A stretch of 64,000 bases of DNA from Sanguibacter suaedae (GCF_016342785.1 NZ_JAEINH010000003.1:93932-157931), one strand, 5' to 3'; numbered from the stretch's first letter, positions 46,314-56,022 are shown. The notes: generated by a model from the letters alone, not told the origin. Numbers and translations: made by a program.

Positions 46314-47000
46314 TCAGGTGCCGGACATGTGCTGCTCGGCCTGCGCGATCTGCGCCCGGAGCTCCGCGCTCATCACCGCGACCGCCTTGGAGTCCGGGTG
46401 GAGCTGGAGCGACTCGAGGTGGTGCTTCGCCTCGAGCACCCGGTCCGCGTCGAGCGCGGCACGGACCACCTGCTGGCCCGCCGACGGGACGTGCTCCTTG
46501 GCGCGCCAGTGGCCGACACCGAGGCCGAGCGCCTCGACGGCGAGCCCTGCGTCGCGGAGGACGGCGATGGCCTCGGTGAGCGCCTCGCCCGTCGGGTCGC
46601 GGTCGGCGGCCGTCGCGAGCCGGCGGATGGCGGCGTCCTGGTCGTCGTGCAGCGACAGCCGCGCGAGCTCGATGAGCGGGTACCACGCCCGGGGGTTGCC
46701 GGCGAGCTCCTCGCCGAGCGACCAGGCGGCGAGGTCCGCGGCGCGCTGCTTCTCGTGCTCGTCCACCGGGGCGGAGAGCGGGTCGTCCACCTGCGTGCCC
46801 TCGGAGGCGCGGCGTCGCACCACCTCGGAGAGGGCCTGGAAAGCCCTGATGTTGTTCGGGTCGTCGACGAGCATGGCACGCAGCGCATCCTCGTGGAGGG
46901 TGTCGCCGCGGCGCTCGCCGGTCGTGGGACGGCGTGCGCCGATCGTTGAAGCCGACGTGGTGCGGCGCATGAGCTGACGGAGTCTGGGCATGAGTGCCAT
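46314..47000 (-). CDS. Conserved actinobacterial TPR-like protein
   Basis: 228 aa from ATG 47000. MALMPRLRQLMRR is followed by helical repeats (NNIRAFQALSEVVRRRASEG, PLIELARLSLHDDQDAAIRR, VVRAALDADRVLEAKHHLES) that look like tetratricopeptide-type solenoid. Function unknown. TATCGT lies 6 nt before the ATG on the minus strand and no Shine-Dalgarno is seen, so probably leaderless. Divergent from the PucR gene. Confidence 0.72.
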   Translation of the reverse strand: MALMPRLRQLMRRTTSASTIGARRPTTGERRGDTLHEDALRAMLVDDPNNIRAFQALSEVVRRRASEGTQVDDPLSAPVDEHEKQRAADLAAWSLGEELAGNPRAWYPLIELARLSLHDDQDAAIRRLATAADRDPTGEALTEAIAVLRDAGLAVEALGLGVGHWRAKEHVPSAGQQVVRAALDADRVLEAKHHLESLQLHPDSKAVAVMSAELRAQIAQAEQHMSGT

Positions 47001-47125
47001 GTTCCGACGATAGCCTCTGATGGCGTCACACACCGCCTGTGTGTCCGGAATGTTCTCCGGGGGCGCCACGATCCGAGGCGCCGTCTTTTGTCAGTTCCCC
47101 ACAAGCGACGCCGTATGCTCGGTCC

Positions 47126-48319
47126 ATGGTTCCTGCCCGGCCGCGCCCCCACGGCGCCACCGCGACCCCGCCCGGATCCCCGGCGAACCTTCAGAGGGTG
47201 CGCGACGGGAGCGGGCTCCTCGCGGCCGCGGCCCTCCGCCGGCTCGACGAGGAGCTCCCGTGGTACCGCAGCCTCCCCGCGGAGGACCGCTCGTGGGTTG
47301 GGCTCGTCGCGCAGTCGGGAATCACGGCATTCGTCACCTGGTACGCGGACCCCGCGGTGCCGCCGCACGGCGTCGGAGAGATCTTCTCCGCGGCGCCCAC
47401 CGACCTCACGCGGTCCATCTCGCTGCAGCACACGCTCCAGCTCGTGCGCATCGTCGTGGAGGTCGTCGAGACGCACAGCGACCAGCTGGCCGTCCCCGGT
47501 GGTGAGCGTGACCTGCGCGAGGCGGTCCTGCGGTACTCGCGCGAGGTCGCCTTCTCGGCAGCCGAGGTGTACGCCCGCGCAGCCGAGGTCCGCGGCGCGT
47601 GGGACGCGCGCCTCGAGGCCCTCGTCGTCGACGCGATCATCCGCGGGGACGACGACAACTCGTTGCGCTCCCGCGTCTCGGCGCTCGGATGGAGCGGTCG
47701 CGGATCGGTGCTCGTCATGGTGGGGACGACGACGTCGCCGCTCGACGAGGTGCGCGCCGCGGAGCTCCGGCGCGCGACCCGGCGCGCGGCGGAGGACGCC
47801 CTGGTGGGCATCCAGGGCGACCGGATCGTCCTGGTCCTCGGTGGCGAGGGCGACCTCGAGGCGGCCGCCGTGGCGCTGCTGCACAGGTTCGGCCCGGGAC
47901 CCGTGATCATCGGACCCACCATGGACAACCTCGACGACGCCCCGCGGTCCGCCGCGGCAGCGCTGGCAGGGCTCGAGGCGGCGCCAGCGTGGCCGGGCGC
48001 ACCCCGACCGGTGCTCGCGGACGAGCTGCTCCCGGAGCGCGTCCTCATCGGTGACTCCGAGGCGCGTCGCACCCTCGTCCGGCAGGCCTTCGCGCCGCTC
48101 GAGTCGGCGACGGGCGCCGTCCTGGAGACGCTCTCCGCGTACCTGTCGACCGGCCGGTCGCTCGAGGCCGCCGCGCGTGACCTCTACGTCCACCCGAACA
48201 CGGTCCGCTACCGTCTGCGGAAGGTCGCCGAGCTCACGGGGTGGGACCCGCTCGACGCGCGCGAGTCGTACGTCCTGCAGGTCGCGCTGGCCGTGGGCCG
48301 TCTCCCTGCGGCCCACTGA
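47126..48319 (+). CDS. PucR family regulator of fatty-acid synthase genes
   Basis: 397 aa. An N-terminal ~150-residue sensor region, a middle GGDEF-like domain (GSVLVMVGTTTSPLDEVRAA to IVLVLGGEGD) and a C-terminal PucR helix-turn-helix (AYLSTGRSLEAAARDLYVHP, NTVRYRLRKVAELTG). The orthologous position before fabD is conserved in actinobacteria, where this regulator activates fabD-acpP-fabF-type operons, so I infer the same. TATGCT at 47114-47119 lies 6 nt before the ATG. Confidence 0.9.
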   Translation: MVPARPRPHGATATPPGSPANLQRVRDGSGLLAAAALRRLDEELPWYRSLPAEDRSWVGLVAQSGITAFVTWYADPAVPPHGVGEIFSAAPTDLTRSISLQHTLQLVRIVVEVVETHSDQLAVPGGERDLREAVLRYSREVAFSAAEVYARAAEVRGAWDARLEALVVDAIIRGDDDNSLRSRVSALGWSGRGSVLVMVGTTTSPLDEVRAAELRRATRRAAEDALVGIQGDRIVLVLGGEGDLEAAAVALLHRFGPGPVIIGPTMDNLDDAPRSAAAALAGLEAAPAWPGAPRPVLADELLPERVLIGDSEARRTLVRQAFAPLESATGAVLETLSAYLSTGRSLEAAARDLYVHPNTVRYRLRKVAELTGWDPLDARESYVLQVALAVGRLPAAH

Positions 48320-48414
48320 GGACCACCCGTTGTAGGTTGTCGACAATCACACCGGTGACACTTCGTGCGGGTCGTGACGCCCTCCCCCCCGCGCGCGTCG
48401 GGCACAGTAGTACC

Positions 48415-49407
48415 GTGCTTGCCGTCGTCTGCCCTGGACAGGGCTCCCAGTCCCCCGGAATGCTCACCCCCTGGCTCGAGCTGCCGGGCGTGCCAGAGCA
48501 GCTCTCGTCCTTCGCCGACGCGTCGGGGATCGACCTCACCGCTCACGGCACGACGTCCGACGCGGACACGATCCGCGACACCGCGGTCGCCCAGCCCCTC
48601 ATCGTGTCGGCGTCGCTCGTCGCCCTCCGCGCGATCCTCGGGGACCGACCCGCCGAGCAGGTCGTCGATGTCACCGCCGGCCACTCCGTGGGCGAGTTCG
48701 CCGCGGCAGCGGTCGCAGGTGTCTTCACCGACGCCGGGGCGGTGGCACTCGTGAGCCGCCGCGCGGCGTCGATGGCCGAGGCCGCCGCGGCGACCCCCAC
48801 CGGGATGAGCGCCGTCGTCGGGGGCACCCCGGAGGACGTGCTCACGGCGATCGAGACGTCCGGGCTCTACCCGGCGAACGTCAACAGCACAGGCCAGGTC
48901 GTCGCCGCGGGCTCTCCCGAAGGCCTGGCGCACCTCGCGGCGAACCCCCCGGCGAAATCGCGCGTCATCCCGCTCCAGGTTGCCGGCGCGTTCCACACGC
49001 CCTTCATGGAGTCCGCGGTCGAGGTCTTCCAGCCCGTCGCCGAGGCCTGGGACGCGTCCGACCCTCGCCTCACCCTCCTGTCGAACGCGGACGGCGCCAC
49101 CTACGCCACGGTCTCGGGCGCCGCGCACGGCTCGCGGAGCGACGTCCTCAGGAGGCTCGCCGAGCAGATCGTCGCTCCCGTCCGGTGGGACCTCTGCCAG
49201 GAGCAGCTCGTGGCGCTCGGCGTCACCGGTCTCCTCGAGCTCGCGCCCGGCGGCGTCCTCACGGGGCTGGCCCGACGCGCGATGCCCGGGGTCGAGACCG
49301 TCGCCGTGAAGTCCCCGGCCGACCTCGACGCGGCACGGGACCTCGTCGCCCGGCACTCGTCGGCCGCGGGCGACGCCCCTGCCGCAACGGAAGGAGCGTC
49401 CTCGTGA
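48415..49407 (+). CDS. fabD: Malonyl-CoA:ACP transacylase
   Basis: Charges acyl-carrier protein with malonyl units. 330 aa. PGQGSQSPGM at the N-terminus, the nucleophile Ser in AGHSVGEFAAAAVAG, the catalytic His in VAGAFHTPFM, and ELAPGGVLTGLARR. GTG 48415; no obvious ribosome site. Its TGA overlaps the fabH GTG (GTGA). First gene of fabD-fabH-acpP-fabF. Confidence 0.96.
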   Translation: MLAVVCPGQGSQSPGMLTPWLELPGVPEQLSSFADASGIDLTAHGTTSDADTIRDTAVAQPLIVSASLVALRAILGDRPAEQVVDVTAGHSVGEFAAAAVAGVFTDAGAVALVSRRAASMAEAAAATPTGMSAVVGGTPEDVLTAIETSGLYPANVNSTGQVVAAGSPEGLAHLAANPPAKSRVIPLQVAGAFHTPFMESAVEVFQPVAEAWDASDPRLTLLSNADGATYATVSGAAHGSRSDVLRRLAEQIVAPVRWDLCQEQLVALGVTGLLELAPGGVLTGLARRAMPGVETVAVKSPADLDAARDLVARHSSAAGDAPAATEGASS

Positions 49408-50408
49408 GCCCTCGTCTCAAGCAGTCCACCGGACCGCAGTTCTCCCGGATCCTGGGGATCGGTGCCGAGCGGGGCGCGAACGTCGTGACGAACGACGACA
49501 TCGCCGGGCCCATCGACTCCTCCGACGAGTGGATCCGGCAGCGGACCGGGATCATCACACGCCGGCGCGCCGACCCGGGGACGGACGTGGTCGACCTCTC
49601 GGTCGCCGCCGCCCTCAAGGCCATCTCGGCCGCGGGCATCGGCGCAGCCGAGATCGACGCCGTCATCGTCTCGACGGTCACGTACTTCCACCAGACGCCG
49701 TCCGCCGCAGCGCTCGTCGCCGACCGCATCGGCGCGACACCTGCCGCAGCGTTCGACATCTCCGCGGCCTGCGCCGGCTACTCGTACGGCATCGGCCAGG
49801 CCGACGCGCTCGTCCGCTCCGGGACGGCACGCCACGTGCTCGTCGTCGGCGCCGAGAAGATGAGCGACTTCATCGACCCCACGGACCGGTCCATCTCCTT
49901 CCTCCTCGGCGACGGGGCCGGTGCCGCGGTCGTCGGGCCCTCCGACACGCCGGGCATCGGACCGACGATCTGGGGCTCCGACGGGTCCAAGGCGCAGACC
50001 ATCCGCCAGACCCACGCGTGGAGCGACCTCAAGGAGAACCCGGAGCTCGGGTGGCCGACCCTGCGGCAGGAAGGGCAGCCCGTCTTCAAGTGGGCGAGCT
50101 TCCAGATGCCCAAGATCGCGCAGGAGGCCCTCGACGCAGCCGGGGTGACCGCGGACGACATCCAGGTGTTCCTGCCCCACCAGGCGAACATGCGGATCAT
50201 CGACCAGTTCGTCAAGCAGCTCAAGCTGCCCGACACGGTCGTCGTCGGCCGCGACATCGCCGACACCGGCAACACCTCTGCCGCGTCGATCCCGCTCGCC
50301 GCGGAGCGCCTGCTCCGCGAGGGCCAGGCGAGCTCCGGCGACGTCGCTCTGCAGATCGGCTTCGGAGCCGGGCTCGTCTATGCGGCTCAGGTCGTCGTTC
50401 TGCCGTAA
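49404..50408 (+). CDS. fabH: Beta-ketoacyl-ACP synthase III
   Basis: Condenses a primer acyl-CoA with malonyl-ACP to start chains. 334 aa. Cys in DISAACAGYSYG, His in VFLPHQANMR and Asn in DTGNTSAASI form the triad. DEWIRQRTGI near the N-terminus is typical. AAGGAG precedes GTG 49404, which overlaps the fabD stop. Confidence 0.97.
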   Translation: MSPRLKQSTGPQFSRILGIGAERGANVVTNDDIAGPIDSSDEWIRQRTGIITRRRADPGTDVVDLSVAAALKAISAAGIGAAEIDAVIVSTVTYFHQTPSAAALVADRIGATPAAAFDISAACAGYSYGIGQADALVRSGTARHVLVVGAEKMSDFIDPTDRSISFLLGDGAGAAVVGPSDTPGIGPTIWGSDGSKAQTIRQTHAWSDLKENPELGWPTLRQEGQPVFKWASFQMPKIAQEALDAAGVTADDIQVFLPHQANMRIIDQFVKQLKLPDTVVVGRDIADTGNTSAASIPLAAERLLREGQASSGDVALQIGFGAGLVYAAQVVVLP

Positions 50409-50469
50409 GTTTCCCCCGTACGTCCACGGCGCCGCTGGTGCGGCGCACCCAACACAAGGAGATACCCCC

Positions 50470-50718
50470 ATGGCTCACACCGCTGAGGACGTCCTCGCAG
50501 GCCTCGCCGAGATCGTCGCCGAGGAGACCGGCCTCCCCGCCGACTCCGTCACCTCCGAGAAGTCGTTCACGGACGACCTCGACATCGACTCCCTGTCGAT
50601 GATGACGATCGTCACGCACGCCGAGGACAAGTTCGGCGTCACCATCCCCGACGACGAGGTCAAGAACCTCACCACCGTCGGCGACGCCGTGAACTTCATC
50701 ACGGGCGCGCAGGCCTGA
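50470..50718 (+). CDS. acpP: Acyl carrier protein
   Basis: 82 aa, acidic. The phosphopantetheine Ser is in DDLDIDSLSMMTIVT, one of the best conserved motifs in the family. AAGGAG lies upstream of ATG 50470. Carries growing chains for FabD, FabH and FabF, which flank it. Confidence 0.97.
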   Translation: MAHTAEDVLAGLAEIVAEETGLPADSVTSEKSFTDDLDIDSLSMMTIVTHAEDKFGVTIPDDEVKNLTTVGDAVNFITGAQA

Positions 50719-50739
50719 CCAGGCCCCCAGCTCGACGAC

Positions 50740-50772
50740 ACGGCGGGCGCCCCGCACCCGGGCGCCCGCCGT
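50740..50772 (+). terminator. Hairpin between acpP and fabF
   Basis: A 13-bp stem (50740-50752 with 50760-50772), 22 bp after acpP. It may attenuate fabF relative to the highly needed acpP or stabilise the acpP 3' end. Confidence 0.7.
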
Positions 50773-50804
50773 CGCCTCATCCGCACACACGCCCAGGAGC
50801 ACAC

Positions 50805-52049
50805 ATGCCGAACGTTCGCGACGTCGTCATCACCGGACTCGGAGCCACCACGCCGCTCGGCGGGGACGTGCCGTCCACCTGGAACGCCGCGCTCGCCGGC
50901 GAGTCCGGAGCACGGCCCCTCGAGAACGACTGGGCGGAGCGGTACGGGATGCCCGTGAGCTTCGCGGCGACCATCCGGGTCGCGCCGGAGGAGGTCCTCC
51001 CCCGGCCCGAGATGAAGCGCATGGACCCCTCCGCGCAGTACGCGATGATCGCCGCGCGCGAGGCCTGGGCCGACGCGGGCGCACCCGAGATGGACGGTGA
51101 CCGGCTCGGGACAGTCGTGTCGTCCGGCATCGGCGGGATCTGGACCACGCTCGACGCCTGGGACACCCTCAAGGAGAAGGGCGCGCGACGCGTGCTCCCC
51201 ATGACCGTCCCCATGCTCATGCCGAACTCCCCCACCGCCTACGTCTCCCTCGAGTTCGGGGCCCGCGCCGGGGCGCACGCCCTCGTGTCCGCCTGCGCGT
51301 CAGGTGCGGAGGCCATCGCCTACGGGGTCGAGATGATCCGTTCCGGCCGCGCCGACGTCGTCATCGCCGGCGGCACCGAGGCGACCATCCACCCCATGCC
51401 CATCTCCGCCTTCGCCGCGTCGCGCACCCTGTCCCTGCGCAACGACGACCCGGCCGGCGCGTCGCGCCCGTACGACCAGGCACGTGACGGGTTCGTCATC
51501 GGTGAGGGCGCCGGTGTCGTCGTCCTCGAGGCCGCCGAGCACGCGGCCGCCCGTTCTGCCCGGGTGTACGCCAAGGTCTCCGGCCTCGGCCTGACCGCCG
51601 ACGGCTACCACATCACGTCCCCGGAGCCCACGGGTTCCGGCCAGGTCCGTGCGATGCAGGCAGCGCTGGAGGACGCCGGGACGACGAGCGCGAGCGTCGT
51701 CCACGTCAACGCGCACGCCACGTCCACCGTCGTGGGTGACCTCATCGAGGCCCGGTCCGTGAGCTCGGTCCTGGGGGCGGACGCCGACCAGGTGGCGCTC
51801 TCGGCGACCAAGTCGATGACCGGTCACCTCCTCGGTGGGGCCGGGGCGCTCGAGACGATCTTCACCGTCCTCGCAGTGCACCACCGGACCGCTCCCCCGA
51901 CCATCAACGTCACCGACCCGGACCCCGAGCTCACCCTCGACCTCGTCCGGGACACCCCTCGGGCGCTGCCCGAGGGCGACATCGCCGCAATCAACAACTC
52001 GTTCGGCTTCGGCGGACACAACGTGGCGCTCGTCGTGACGAACGCCTGA
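50805..52049 (+). CDS. fabF: Beta-ketoacyl-ACP synthase II (KAS II)
   Basis: Elongates acyl-ACP with malonyl-ACP. 414 aa. Cys in VSACASGAEAIAYG, His in VNAHATSTVVGD and His in KSMTGHLLGGAGA, plus the terminal NNSFGFGGHNVALV. Also FVIGEGAGVVVLE. A hairpin separates it from acpP, and another ends the operon. Confidence 0.97.
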   Translation: MPNVRDVVITGLGATTPLGGDVPSTWNAALAGESGARPLENDWAERYGMPVSFAATIRVAPEEVLPRPEMKRMDPSAQYAMIAAREAWADAGAPEMDGDRLGTVVSSGIGGIWTTLDAWDTLKEKGARRVLPMTVPMLMPNSPTAYVSLEFGARAGAHALVSACASGAEAIAYGVEMIRSGRADVVIAGGTEATIHPMPISAFAASRTLSLRNDDPAGASRPYDQARDGFVIGEGAGVVVLEAAEHAAARSARVYAKVSGLGLTADGYHITSPEPTGSGQVRAMQAALEDAGTTSASVVHVNAHATSTVVGDLIEARSVSSVLGADADQVALSATKSMTGHLLGGAGALETIFTVLAVHHRTAPPTINVTDPDPELTLDLVRDTPRALPEGDIAAINNSFGFGGHNVALVVTNA

Positions 52050-52100
52050 GCGGGGTGCCGACGATCCACGCAGGCTGACGCCGTCCCGTCCCTGGTGCGA

Positions 52101-52136
52101 CGACGAAGGGCTGACCTCGCGGTCAGCCCTTCGTCG
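52101..52136 (+). terminator. Terminator after fabF
   Basis: A perfect 16-bp stem (52101-52116 with 52121-52136) with a 4-nt TCGC loop, followed by TTCT. Confidence 0.85.
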
Positions 52137-52208
52137 TTCTCGGACGACTCTCCCGGGGGCGCCGCGCACGGTCACGACCTCAAGCGACGGGACAGAGGCG
52201 GCGTGCGC

Positions 52209-52709
52209 TCACCCGACGCGGTGCAGCCACCTCACGGGGGCGCCTGCCCCGGCGTACCGGAAGGGCTCGAGCTCGTCGTCCCAGGCCTGGCCGAGGGCGA
52301 GGTGGAGCTCGTCGCGCATCCGGCGCGGGTCGTGGCTGTGCTCCATGGCGGCTCGGACGCGGTCCTCAGGGACGACGATGTTGCCGTGCACGTCGGTCGC
52401 GGCATGGAAGATCCCGAGCTCGGGCGTGTGGCTCCAGCGTGAGCCGTCCGCGCCGTAGCTCGCCTCCTCGGTGACCTCGTAGCGCAGGTGCGTCCACCCG
52501 CGGAGCGCTGATGCGAGGCGCGAGCCAGTGCCCTGCTGACCCTGCCACGAGTACTCCGCCCGGAAGAGTCCGGGCGCGGCAGGCTGCTCGGTCCACTCGA
52601 ACGTCACCGGCGCGCCAAGGACGTTGCCGGCTGCCCACTCCATGTGCGGGCAGAGCGCTCGTGGAGACGAGTGCACGAAAAGTACACCGCGGGTGATTGC
52701 ACCAGCCAT
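52209..52709 (-). CDS. DUF3145 family protein
   Basis: 166 aa actinobacterial protein. TRGVLFVHSSPRALCPHMEW, TFEWTEQPAAPGLFRAEYSW, LGIFHAATDVHGNIVVPEDR and LGQAWDDELEPFRYAG are its conserved blocks. Function unknown; it recurs after the fatty-acid synthase genes in Micrococcales-type genomes (recalled). GGGAGGGA precedes ATG 52709. Confidence 0.88.
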   Translation of the reverse strand: MAGAITRGVLFVHSSPRALCPHMEWAAGNVLGAPVTFEWTEQPAAPGLFRAEYSWQGQQGTGSRLASALRGWTHLRYEVTEEASYGADGSRWSHTPELGIFHAATDVHGNIVVPEDRVRAAMEHSHDPRRMRDELHLALGQAWDDELEPFRYAGAGAPVRWLHRVG

Positions 52710-52884
52710 GTTGTCCCTCCCAGGTTGAGATTCGTCTTCCCCAACGACCTCATCACCAGGTGAGTCACATGCGTGTCACGGTTTTCTGTACTGCTGGTCC
52801 ACATCATGCACCACGTGCTAGGAGGAGGCCACCGAGATCGGTGGTCCTAGCGGGTGAAACGTGTGGAGGGACCTGCGGGTCCGG

Positions 52885-53373
52885 TCAGAGGGACTCGCGG
52901 AGCTCCCGCATCGCCTTCTTGCGGACCGACTTCTCGAGGCGGTCCAGGTAGAGGTAGCCGTCGAGGTGGTCCACCTCGTGCTGGAGGCAGCGCGCCATGA
53001 GCTCGGTTCCCTCGACGACCACGGTGTTCCCGTCGAGGTCGACCCCCTCGACGCGGGCGTACCAAGCGCGCTTCGTGGCGTACCAGAGGCCGGGCACCGA
53101 GAGGCAGCCCTCGTCGCCGTCCTGGTACTCGTCCTCGGAGAGCTCGACGATCCTGGGGTTGAGCACGTAGCCCACCTCGTCGTCGATGTTCCAGGAGAAG
53201 GCCCGCAGGCTCACACCGATCTGGTTGGCGGCGAGGCCGGCCCGACCGTCGTGGTCGACGGTCTCGACGAGGTCCTCGACGAGGCTCCTGACCCGGTCGT
53301 CGACCCTGGTGATCTCGTCGCACGGGGTGCGGAGCACGGGGTCGGGGATGACGCGGATCTCTCTCATAGCCAT
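52885..53373 (-). CDS. def: Peptide deformylase
   Basis: Removes formyl groups from nascent proteins with a metal centre. 162 aa. Motif 1 [11 protein letters not shown], motif 2 EGCLSVP (metal Cys) and motif 3 HEVDHLDG (two metal His and catalytic Glu) are intact. ATG 53373; ATG 53367 is a close alternative. Its partner map is at 21 kb. DUF1206 and a hairpin lie upstream. Confidence 0.96.
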   Translation of the reverse strand: MAMREIRVIPDPVLRTPCDEITRVDDRVRSLVEDLVETVDHDGRAGLAANQIGVSLRAFSWNIDDEVGYVLNPRIVELSEDEYQDGDEGCLSVPGLWYATKRAWYARVEGVDLDGNTVVVEGTELMARCLQHEVDHLDGYLYLDRLEKSVRKKAMRELRESL

Positions 53374-53394
53374 GGGGATATTCTTCCACGACCA

Positions 53395-53423
53395 GCCGTC
53401 CCGCTCGTTCCGAGCGGGACGGC
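53395..53423 (-). terminator. Hairpin terminator after DUF1206 gene
   Basis: A 13-bp stem (53395-53407 with 53411-53423), 3-nt loop, 6 bp after the DUF1206 stop on the minus strand. Confidence 0.8.
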
Positions 53424-53428
53424 GAACG

Positions 53429-54238
53429 TCACATCTTCGCGTAGCGAGCCCGGGCGAAGGAGTAGACACCGTAGGCGGCGAGGCCGACCGCGACGAGACC
53501 GAGGAGGACCTTCCCGTAGGGCAGATCCGCGAGGGACCGGAGCGCGACGTCGAGACCGGTGGCCTTCTCGGGATCGGACTGGAGCGCCCCGACGACGAAC
53601 AGGACGCCGACGACGCCGAGCGCGGCGCCCTTGCCGACGTACCCCGCGACGCCTGCGGCGACGACACCCTTGCCGAGGTCGCCTCCCGTCCCGCCGGCGA
53701 GGTCCTCCTCGAACTTCTTGGTGACGCCCTTGTAGACGTGGTAACCGCCGACCGCGAGGATCCCGACACCCACCGCTGCGACCAGGACGCGACCCACCGT
53801 CGACTCCATGAGCGTGCGCGTGAGGGTCTCACCGCTCCCGCTGGCGCTGCCGGTGACGATGTTCCAGGCGATGACGGCGATGGCGCCGTAGGCGACGGCC
53901 TTCGCCGCCGCCTTGACGCGCGCCATGGTCCGCTTGCTCGGGTCCGGGTCCGTGCCACCGGCGATGGCCTCCGTCACCTGCCACAGCGCGAGGGCGACGA
54001 GTGCCACGACCGCGAACCACAGGAACGCCGGGCCCCACGACGTCTCGGCGATCTGCGCGAGAGCACCGGTCTGGTCCGCGTCCTCCCCGCTGCTGCCACC
54101 CAACGCGATGTTCATGGCGATCCACCCGACGACGATGTGCAGGACGCCGCTGACCGCGTAGCCACCGCGTGCGACGACACGCAGCGCCTTCGAGTCACCC
54201 AGGGAGCTGGCAGAGGACGAGGCGGAAGATCGGTTCAT
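53429..54238 (-). CDS. DUF1206 membrane protein
   Basis: 269 aa with six helices as three repeats of a two-helix unit, each opening with a Gly-Tyr-Xn-Gly pattern: [39 protein letters not shown] and [20 protein letters not shown]. This triplicated arrangement is the DUF1206 family. Function unknown. No ribosome binding site is obvious. Confidence 0.88.
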   Translation of the reverse strand: MNRSSASSSASSLGDSKALRVVARGGYAVSGVLHIVVGWIAMNIALGGSSGEDADQTGALAQIAETSWGPAFLWFAVVALVALALWQVTEAIAGGTDPDPSKRTMARVKAAAKAVAYGAIAVIAWNIVTGSASGSGETLTRTLMESTVGRVLVAAVGVGILAVGGYHVYKGVTKKFEEDLAGGTGGDLGKGVVAAGVAGYVGKGAALGVVGVLFVVGALQSDPEKATGLDVALRSLADLPYGKVLLGLVAVGLAAYGVYSFARARYAKM

Positions 54239-54329
54239 CCGACGATCCTCGCAGGTCAGGGACCTGAGCGCGCGGCGAGCGACGAGGCACGAGCGGATGC
54301 GCCCGACGACCGACCTCCGACATGCGCGG

Positions 54330-54403
54330 TAGGCCAGGTGGGGCTTGAACCCACGACCGACGGATTATGAGTCCGCTGCTCTGACCGGCTGAGCTACTGG
54401 CCC
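54330..54403 (-). tRNA. tRNA with CAT anticodon (Met or Ile2)
   Basis: 74 nt: acceptor GGGCCAG with CTGGCCT, D-arm TAGCTCAGCCGGTCAGAGC, loop CTCATAA (CAT) on stem GCGGA/TCCGT, T-arm GTGGGTTCAAGCCCCAC. First pair is G-U. Elongator Met and lysidine-modified Ile2 share CAT and cannot be separated here. No encoded CCA. Confidence 0.93.
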
Positions 54404-54642
54404 GCGGGGACAGCCTACCGGGGCGTGACCTGGTCCTCCGCAGCGTCTCCCCCGGGAGGTGGTCGGCGTGGCGCGGGCGTCCGCTGAACCTCGGTACTTG
54501 AATCTGCGTCGAAATCCTCACGAGGGCGATTTGTCCGCCGATAAGGCAGGTGCGTCGGTTCGGAGCGCCGGGATCCACCCCGGTGACGTCCCGGCCGGAC
54601 CGTCCAGCAGAACCCGTAGAGCCAGGATCCCAGGAGGTCACG

Positions 54643-55068
54643 ATGACCACGCAGCAGCCCCGCACGGACCGGACCTCGATCGCCTACAGCGCGGAGGGCT
54701 CGACCATCCGTGCCGCCCTCACGGGCCACCACGAGCAGTCACCCGCCGCCGACGGCACCGTGTCATGCCGGTGCGGTGCTCTCCTGGGAACCTCGACCGA
54801 GGCCGCCACCTTCGGGATCGAGGGCCTCACCAACACGCACCGCACCGAGCTCGTCGCCGAGGCTCTCGTCGCCCGCCGTGCCGCGGAGACCCTCGGCCGC
54901 GCCGACAGCAGCAGCCACCCGGCTCCTACCGTCCCGACGCTCTCCCCGCGCACGAGGACGAGGGTGCCCGCCCGGGCCCGGGTCAGCGTCCTGCCCCCCG
55001 GCTACGTCCGCGCAGCCTTGCGCGCCGAGGCGGCGCTCGACACCTCCAGCCTGCTCGTCTCGTCCTGA
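54643..55068 (+). CDS. Small hypothetical protein with Cys pair
   Basis: 141 aa from ATG 54643, with AGGAGG five nt upstream. SCRCGALLGTSTEA and THRTELVAEALVARRAAETL suggest a small zinc-binding unit, like that of the next gene. The C-terminal half is Ser/Thr/Arg-rich. Not recognised. Confidence 0.55.
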   Translation: MTTQQPRTDRTSIAYSAEGSTIRAALTGHHEQSPAADGTVSCRCGALLGTSTEAATFGIEGLTNTHRTELVAEALVARRAAETLGRADSSSHPAPTVPTLSPRTRTRVPARARVSVLPPGYVRAALRAEAALDTSSLLVSS

Positions 55069-55104
55069 CCGACCCCTGACTCCCGCCGACCTGAAGGACT
55101 CGCC

Positions 55105-55377
55105 ATGACCGCCACGGATCTCCAGACGCACCCTCGCGACCTCGACGTCCTCGTCGATCAGGACTCGCCGACGCTCGACGCTCTCACCTCCGCTGTGGAG
55201 GCTCATCGTCCCGCGCTCATCGCCCCGGGCGGTTCGCCGTGGTTCCGCTTCTCCGCGGAGCCCACCCAGAAGTGCGCCGGCTGCGACTGGGTCGGCGCGT
55301 CGCACTCCCGCCACGTCGCGGAGCAGGTCATGGCGCTGGTGTCCGTCGGCGCGATCCCCCTGACCCTCGTCGCCTAG
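55105..55377 (+). CDS. Small putative zinc-finger protein
   Basis: 90 aa. KCAGCDWVGASHSRHVAEQV is a C-x2-C-x6-H-x3-H-type zinc-binding motif often found in small actinobacterial and actinophage proteins. GAAGGA upstream of ATG 55105. Follows the previous gene by 36 bp and probably shares its message. Role unknown. Confidence 0.6.
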   Translation: MTATDLQTHPRDLDVLVDQDSPTLDALTSAVEAHRPALIAPGGSPWFRFSAEPTQKCAGCDWVGASHSRHVAEQVMALVSVGAIPLTLVA

Positions 55378-55399
55378 CACGGGGCGCTACGGTGGCCGG

Positions 55400-55915
55400 A
55401 TGAGCTGGTTCACCCGCAAGGACCCCCTCCCGGCCGACGTCCGGCGCTCGCTCGACCTGCGTACCGACGACCCCGTCGTCAGCCAGGCGCTGCTCGACGA
55501 CGGCTCCTGGGCGGTGGCCACCCGTCACCACCTGGTGCTCGCCACCACGGGCGACATCCGCCGCCGCCCGTGGTGCGACGTGGACAGGGGCCGCTGGGAC
55601 CCTGAGTCGGACACGGTCGAGGTGGACTGGGTGGACCGGTCCCCGACGACCGCGCTGCACGTCGCGGACCCGCGCCGGACGACCTTCGTCCGGGTGTTCC
55701 GCGAACGCGTCCAGTGGTCCGTCGTCCTCAGCGAGACGGTGCGGCTGCCCGACGGCGCGGCGAGGGTCGCGGTGCGTCGCGCGCCCGAGGGAGACCTCTT
55801 CGTCCAGGTGGTCGCGGACCCGGGGACCGACCCGACGAGCACGACCGCGGCCCCTCTGATCCGCGCGGCCGTGTCCAGATTGTCCTCGGCGTCAGGAGCA
55901 CCCGTCCAAGCCTGA
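55400..55915 (+). CDS. Conserved actinobacterial hypothetical protein
   Basis: 171 aa. RRSLDLRTDDPVVSQALLDD, GSWAVATRHHLVLATTGDIR and RRPWCDVDRGRWDPESDTVE give a beta-rich, probably soluble fold seen in many actinobacteria next to dnaG/dgt-region genes (recalled). TACGGT lies 6 nt before the ATG, suggesting a leaderless message. Function unknown. Confidence 0.72.
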   Translation: MSWFTRKDPLPADVRRSLDLRTDDPVVSQALLDDGSWAVATRHHLVLATTGDIRRRPWCDVDRGRWDPESDTVEVDWVDRSPTTALHVADPRRTTFVRVFRERVQWSVVLSETVRLPDGAARVAVRRAPEGDLFVQVVADPGTDPTSTTAAPLIRAAVSRLSSASGAPVQA

Positions 55916-55934
55916 TAGAGTTTTCTCCGGTCGA

Positions 55935-56007
<73 letters not shown>

Positions 56008-56022
56008 CACATGAGAACCGCA

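Noticed and set aside
48361..48417. Leaderless -10 before fabD
   Set aside because: The hexamer 6 nt upstream is CACAGT, which does not fit TANNNT, so it was left out of the list.
54330..54403. CAT tRNA as a phage attachment site
   Set aside because: I found no second copy of its 3' end nearby.
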